Below are positions 62,092-64,000 of a stretch of DNA of 64,000 bases, piece after piece. Origin of the DNA: Pseudomonas sp. MYb118 (GTDB taxonomy: Bacteria; Pseudomonadota; Gammaproteobacteria; Pseudomonadales; Pseudomonadaceae); the NCBI RefSeq assembly GCF_040947875.1, contig NZ_JBFRXN010000001.1, positions 186,001-250,000 of the forward strand, given 5' to 3'. The position numbers and the translations under genes are program-made. Under the pieces are notes generated by a model that was given only the letters and a program-made list of their open reading frames with translations, made no database searches and was not told the DNA's origin. Numbering within the stretch: the first letter of the stretch is position 1; each line of letters starts with the position of its first letter.

Positions 62092-63219
62092 ATGGCCGAA
62101 GCAAAAGTACTCAGTGGCGCCGGGCTCCGTGGCCAGGTTGCCGGGCAAACCGCCCTGTCCACCGTGGGCCAGGCAGGTGCTGGCCTGACCTATCGCGGCT
62201 ACGACGTTCGCGAACTGGCGGCTGACGCACAATTCGAAGAAGTCGCTTACCTGCTGCTGTACGGCGAACTGCCGAGCAAGGCGCAACTGGCGGCCTACAT
62301 CACCAAGCTCAGCAAGCTGCGCGACCTGCCGCAAGCCCTGAAGGAAGTGCTCGAACGCATTCCGGCTGACGCCCACCCGATGGACGTGATGCGCACCGGT
62401 TGCTCGTTCCTGGGCAACATCGAGCCGGAGAACGATTTCTCCGAGCAGCGCGACAAGACCGACCGCCTGCTGGCCGCCTTCCCGGCGATCATGACCTACT
62501 GGTATCGCTTCAGCCACGAAGGCAAACGCATCGAGTGCGTGAGCGACGAGCCGTCCATTGGTGGTCACTTCCTGCACCTGCTGCACGGCAAGAAGCCGAG
62601 CGAGCTGCACGTCAAGGTGATGAACGTTTCGCTGATCCTCTACGCCGAACACGAGTTCAACGCCTCGACCTTCACCGCCCGCGTCTGCGCCTCGACGCTG
62701 TCCGATCTGTTCTCCTGCGTCACCGCCGCCATCGGCTCGCTGCGCGGCCCGCTGCATGGCGGTGCCAACGAAGCGGCGATGGAAATGATCGAGCGCTTCT
62801 CGTCGCCGGAAGAGGCGATCAAGGGCACCCTCGGCATGCTCGAGCGCAAGGACAAGATCATGGGCTTCGGCCACGCGATCTACAAAGACAGCGATCCGCG
62901 TAACGAAGTGATCAAGGGCTGGTCGAAAAAGCTCGCTGACGAAGTGGGCGACAAGGTGCTGTTCCCGGTGTCCGAAGCCATCGACAAGACCATGTGGGAG
63001 CAGAAAAAACTGTTCCCGAACGCCGACTTCTACCATGCCTCGGCGTACCACTTCATGGGCATCCCGACCAAGTTGTTCACCCCGATCTTCGTCTGCTCGC
63101 GCCTGACCGGCTGGGCAGCCCACGTGTTCGAACAACGCGCCAACAACCGCATCATCCGCCCGAGCGCCGAATACACCGGCGTCGAACAGCGCAAGTTCGT
63201 GCCAATCGAACAACGCTGA
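62092..63219 (+). CDS. prpC: 2-methylcitrate synthase
   Basis: A 375-residue citrate-synthase family enzyme. GLTYRGYDVRELA near 31-43, catalytic histidines in GGHFLHLLHG and GFGHAIYK, and RPSAEYTG near the C-terminus. It joins propionyl-CoA with oxaloacetate. GGAGACAGCA precedes the ATG. The short length separates it from the ~430-residue TCA citrate synthase. Confidence 0.95.
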   Translation: MAEAKVLSGAGLRGQVAGQTALSTVGQAGAGLTYRGYDVRELAADAQFEEVAYLLLYGELPSKAQLAAYITKLSKLRDLPQALKEVLERIPADAHPMDVMRTGCSFLGNIEPENDFSEQRDKTDRLLAAFPAIMTYWYRFSHEGKRIECVSDEPSIGGHFLHLLHGKKPSELHVKVMNVSLILYAEHEFNASTFTARVCASTLSDLFSCVTAAIGSLRGPLHGGANEAAMEMIERFSSPEEAIKGTLGMLERKDKIMGFGHAIYKDSDPRNEVIKGWSKKLADEVGDKVLFPVSEAIDKTMWEQKKLFPNADFYHASAYHFMGIPTKLFTPIFVCSRLTGWAAHVFEQRANNRIIRPSAEYTGVEQRKFVPIEQR

Positions 63220-63252
63220 ATGGTGGGGGCTGGTACTGAACACACCATCCCC

Positions 63253-63326
63253 CTGTAGGAGCGAGCTTGCTCGCGATAGCGGTTGACCTGACACACCGCA
63301 ATCGCGAGCAAGCTCGCTCCTACAGG
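63253..63326. repeat. REP pair (REPIN)
   Basis: Inverted REP copies, about 25 bp apart, between prpC and acnD. Confidence 0.9.
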
Positions 63327-63375
63327 GGCAATAGCCGGCCCCGCCTTTTGTATTTACCGTGACCGAGTCCTGACG

Positions 63376-64000
63376 ATGAACACAGAATTCCGTAAACCGC
63401 TGCCTGGCAGCAACCTGGATTACTTCGATGTCCGCGCGGCGGTCGAGGCCATTCAGCCCGGCGCCTACGACACCCTGCCGTACACCTCCCGCGTGCTGGC
63501 GGAGAACCTGGTGCGTCGCTGCGACCCGGCCACGCTGACCGAATCCCTCAAGCAATTCATCGAGCGCAAGCGCGACCTCGATTTCCCCTGGTTCCCGGCG
63601 CGCGTGGTGTGTCACGACATCCTCGGCCAGACCGCGCTGGTGGACCTCGCCGGCCTGCGTGACGCCATCGCCCAGCAGGGTGGTGACCCGGCGCAGGTGA
63701 ACCCGGTGGTGCCGACCCAACTGATCGTCGACCACTCCCTGGCCGTCGAGCGCGGTGGTTTCGATCCCGAGGCGTTCGAGAAGAACCGCGCCATCGAAGA
63801 CCGTCGCAATGAAGACCGTTTCCACTTCATCAACTGGACCAAGAAGGCGTTCAAAAACGTCGATGTGATCCCGCCGGGCAACGGCATCATGCACCAGATC
63901 AACCTGGAGAAAATGTCCCCGGTGATCCAGGTCCGCGACGGTGTAGCATTCCCCGACACCTGCGTCGGCACCGACAGCCATACCCCGCACGTCGATGCGC
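63376..64000 (+). CDS. acnD: Fe/S-dependent 2-methylisocitrate dehydratase AcnD, N-terminal part
   Basis: The first 208 codons of an aconitase-family enzyme, running off the right edge. FPARVVCHDILGQTALVDLAGLRDAI near 75-100, PTQLIVDHSLAVERGG near 113-128, NGIMHQINLEKMSP near 170-183 and CVGTDSHTPHVDA near 196-208 are typical; TDSHTPH is an aconitase signature. With PrpF, AcnD converts 2-methylcitrate to 2-methyl-cis-aconitate. prpF should follow outside the window. Confidence 0.93.
   Translation, partial: MNTEFRKPLPGSNLDYFDVRAAVEAIQPGAYDTLPYTSRVLAENLVRRCDPATLTESLKQFIERKRDLDFPWFPARVVCHDILGQTALVDLAGLRDAIAQQGGDPAQVNPVVPTQLIVDHSLAVERGGFDPEAFEKNRAIEDRRNEDRFHFINWTKKAFKNVDVIPPGNGIMHQINLEKMSPVIQVRDGVAFPDTCVGTDSHTPHVDA

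Noticed and set aside
62038..63990. 650-codon minus-strand open frame opposite prpC and acnD
   Set aside because: It spans two well-supported plus-strand genes and two REPs; the translation has no recognisable domain.

Overview
The window is chromosomal DNA from a Pseudomonas of the P. fluorescens group. This rests on the gene content (kdpFABCDE, speE, rraB, thrH, cysH, pabB and the GntR-prpB-prpC-acnD methylcitrate cluster), GC-rich codon use, and about sixteen copies of the Pseudomonas REP palindrome, mostly as inverted pairs (REPINs) between genes.

Layout. 1-3.2 kb: the end of an unknown gene, a GtrB-like glycosyltransferase and a polytopic membrane protein (probably surface glycan modification). 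3.3-13.3 kb: an ethanolamine-type APC permease, then the potassium operon kdpFABC with its KdpDE sensor-regulator; REP elements sit inside the operon. 13.3-19.7 kb: a patatin-like phospholipase, a lipoprotein, a CHAD protein, a thioesterase, a chemoreceptor and small proteins. 19.8-20.9 kb: an IS110-family element inserted into a REP; its transposase is damaged and its left end folds like a bridge RNA. 21-35 kb: speE, rraB, a sigma-54-promoted ATP-grasp/alpha-E/transglutaminase operon, a cytochrome c, a beta-oxidation pair (thiolase plus FadB-like), a glutamine amidotransferase-like protein, a CorA transporter, a PlsC acyltransferase, a crotonase and tRNA-Ser(GGA).

35.5-44.4 kb is an 8.8-kb genomic island integrated into the 3' end of tRNA-Ser. 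It has a 20-bp att duplication, paired arm-type repeats at both ends and a tyrosine integrase. Cargo: a rightward run of mostly unrecognised genes (HTH plus zinc finger, two orphans, a ribbon-helix-helix protein too short for usual ORF cut-offs, and a 503-residue zinc-finger/HNH-like protein), a divergent pair of DNA-binding regulators, an unusual array of three palindromes spaced exactly 45 bp, a serine recombinase with possible recombination sites, small orphan genes, a candidate sRNA and a DnaA box. No structural phage genes and no REPs were seen in it. This island is the best place in the window for an undescribed system.

44.4-52 kb: small proteins, then a large Rhs protein with a C-terminal R-S-E type ADP-ribosyltransferase toxin domain and a downstream immunity candidate. 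52-64 kb: HAD phosphatase, SDR, cysH, thrH, pabB, a three-gene retropepsin/inactive-transglutaminase/ATP-grasp operon, and the propionate (methylcitrate) genes, running off the right edge inside acnD.

All functional names come from reading translated sequence and motifs by eye; no database search was run.
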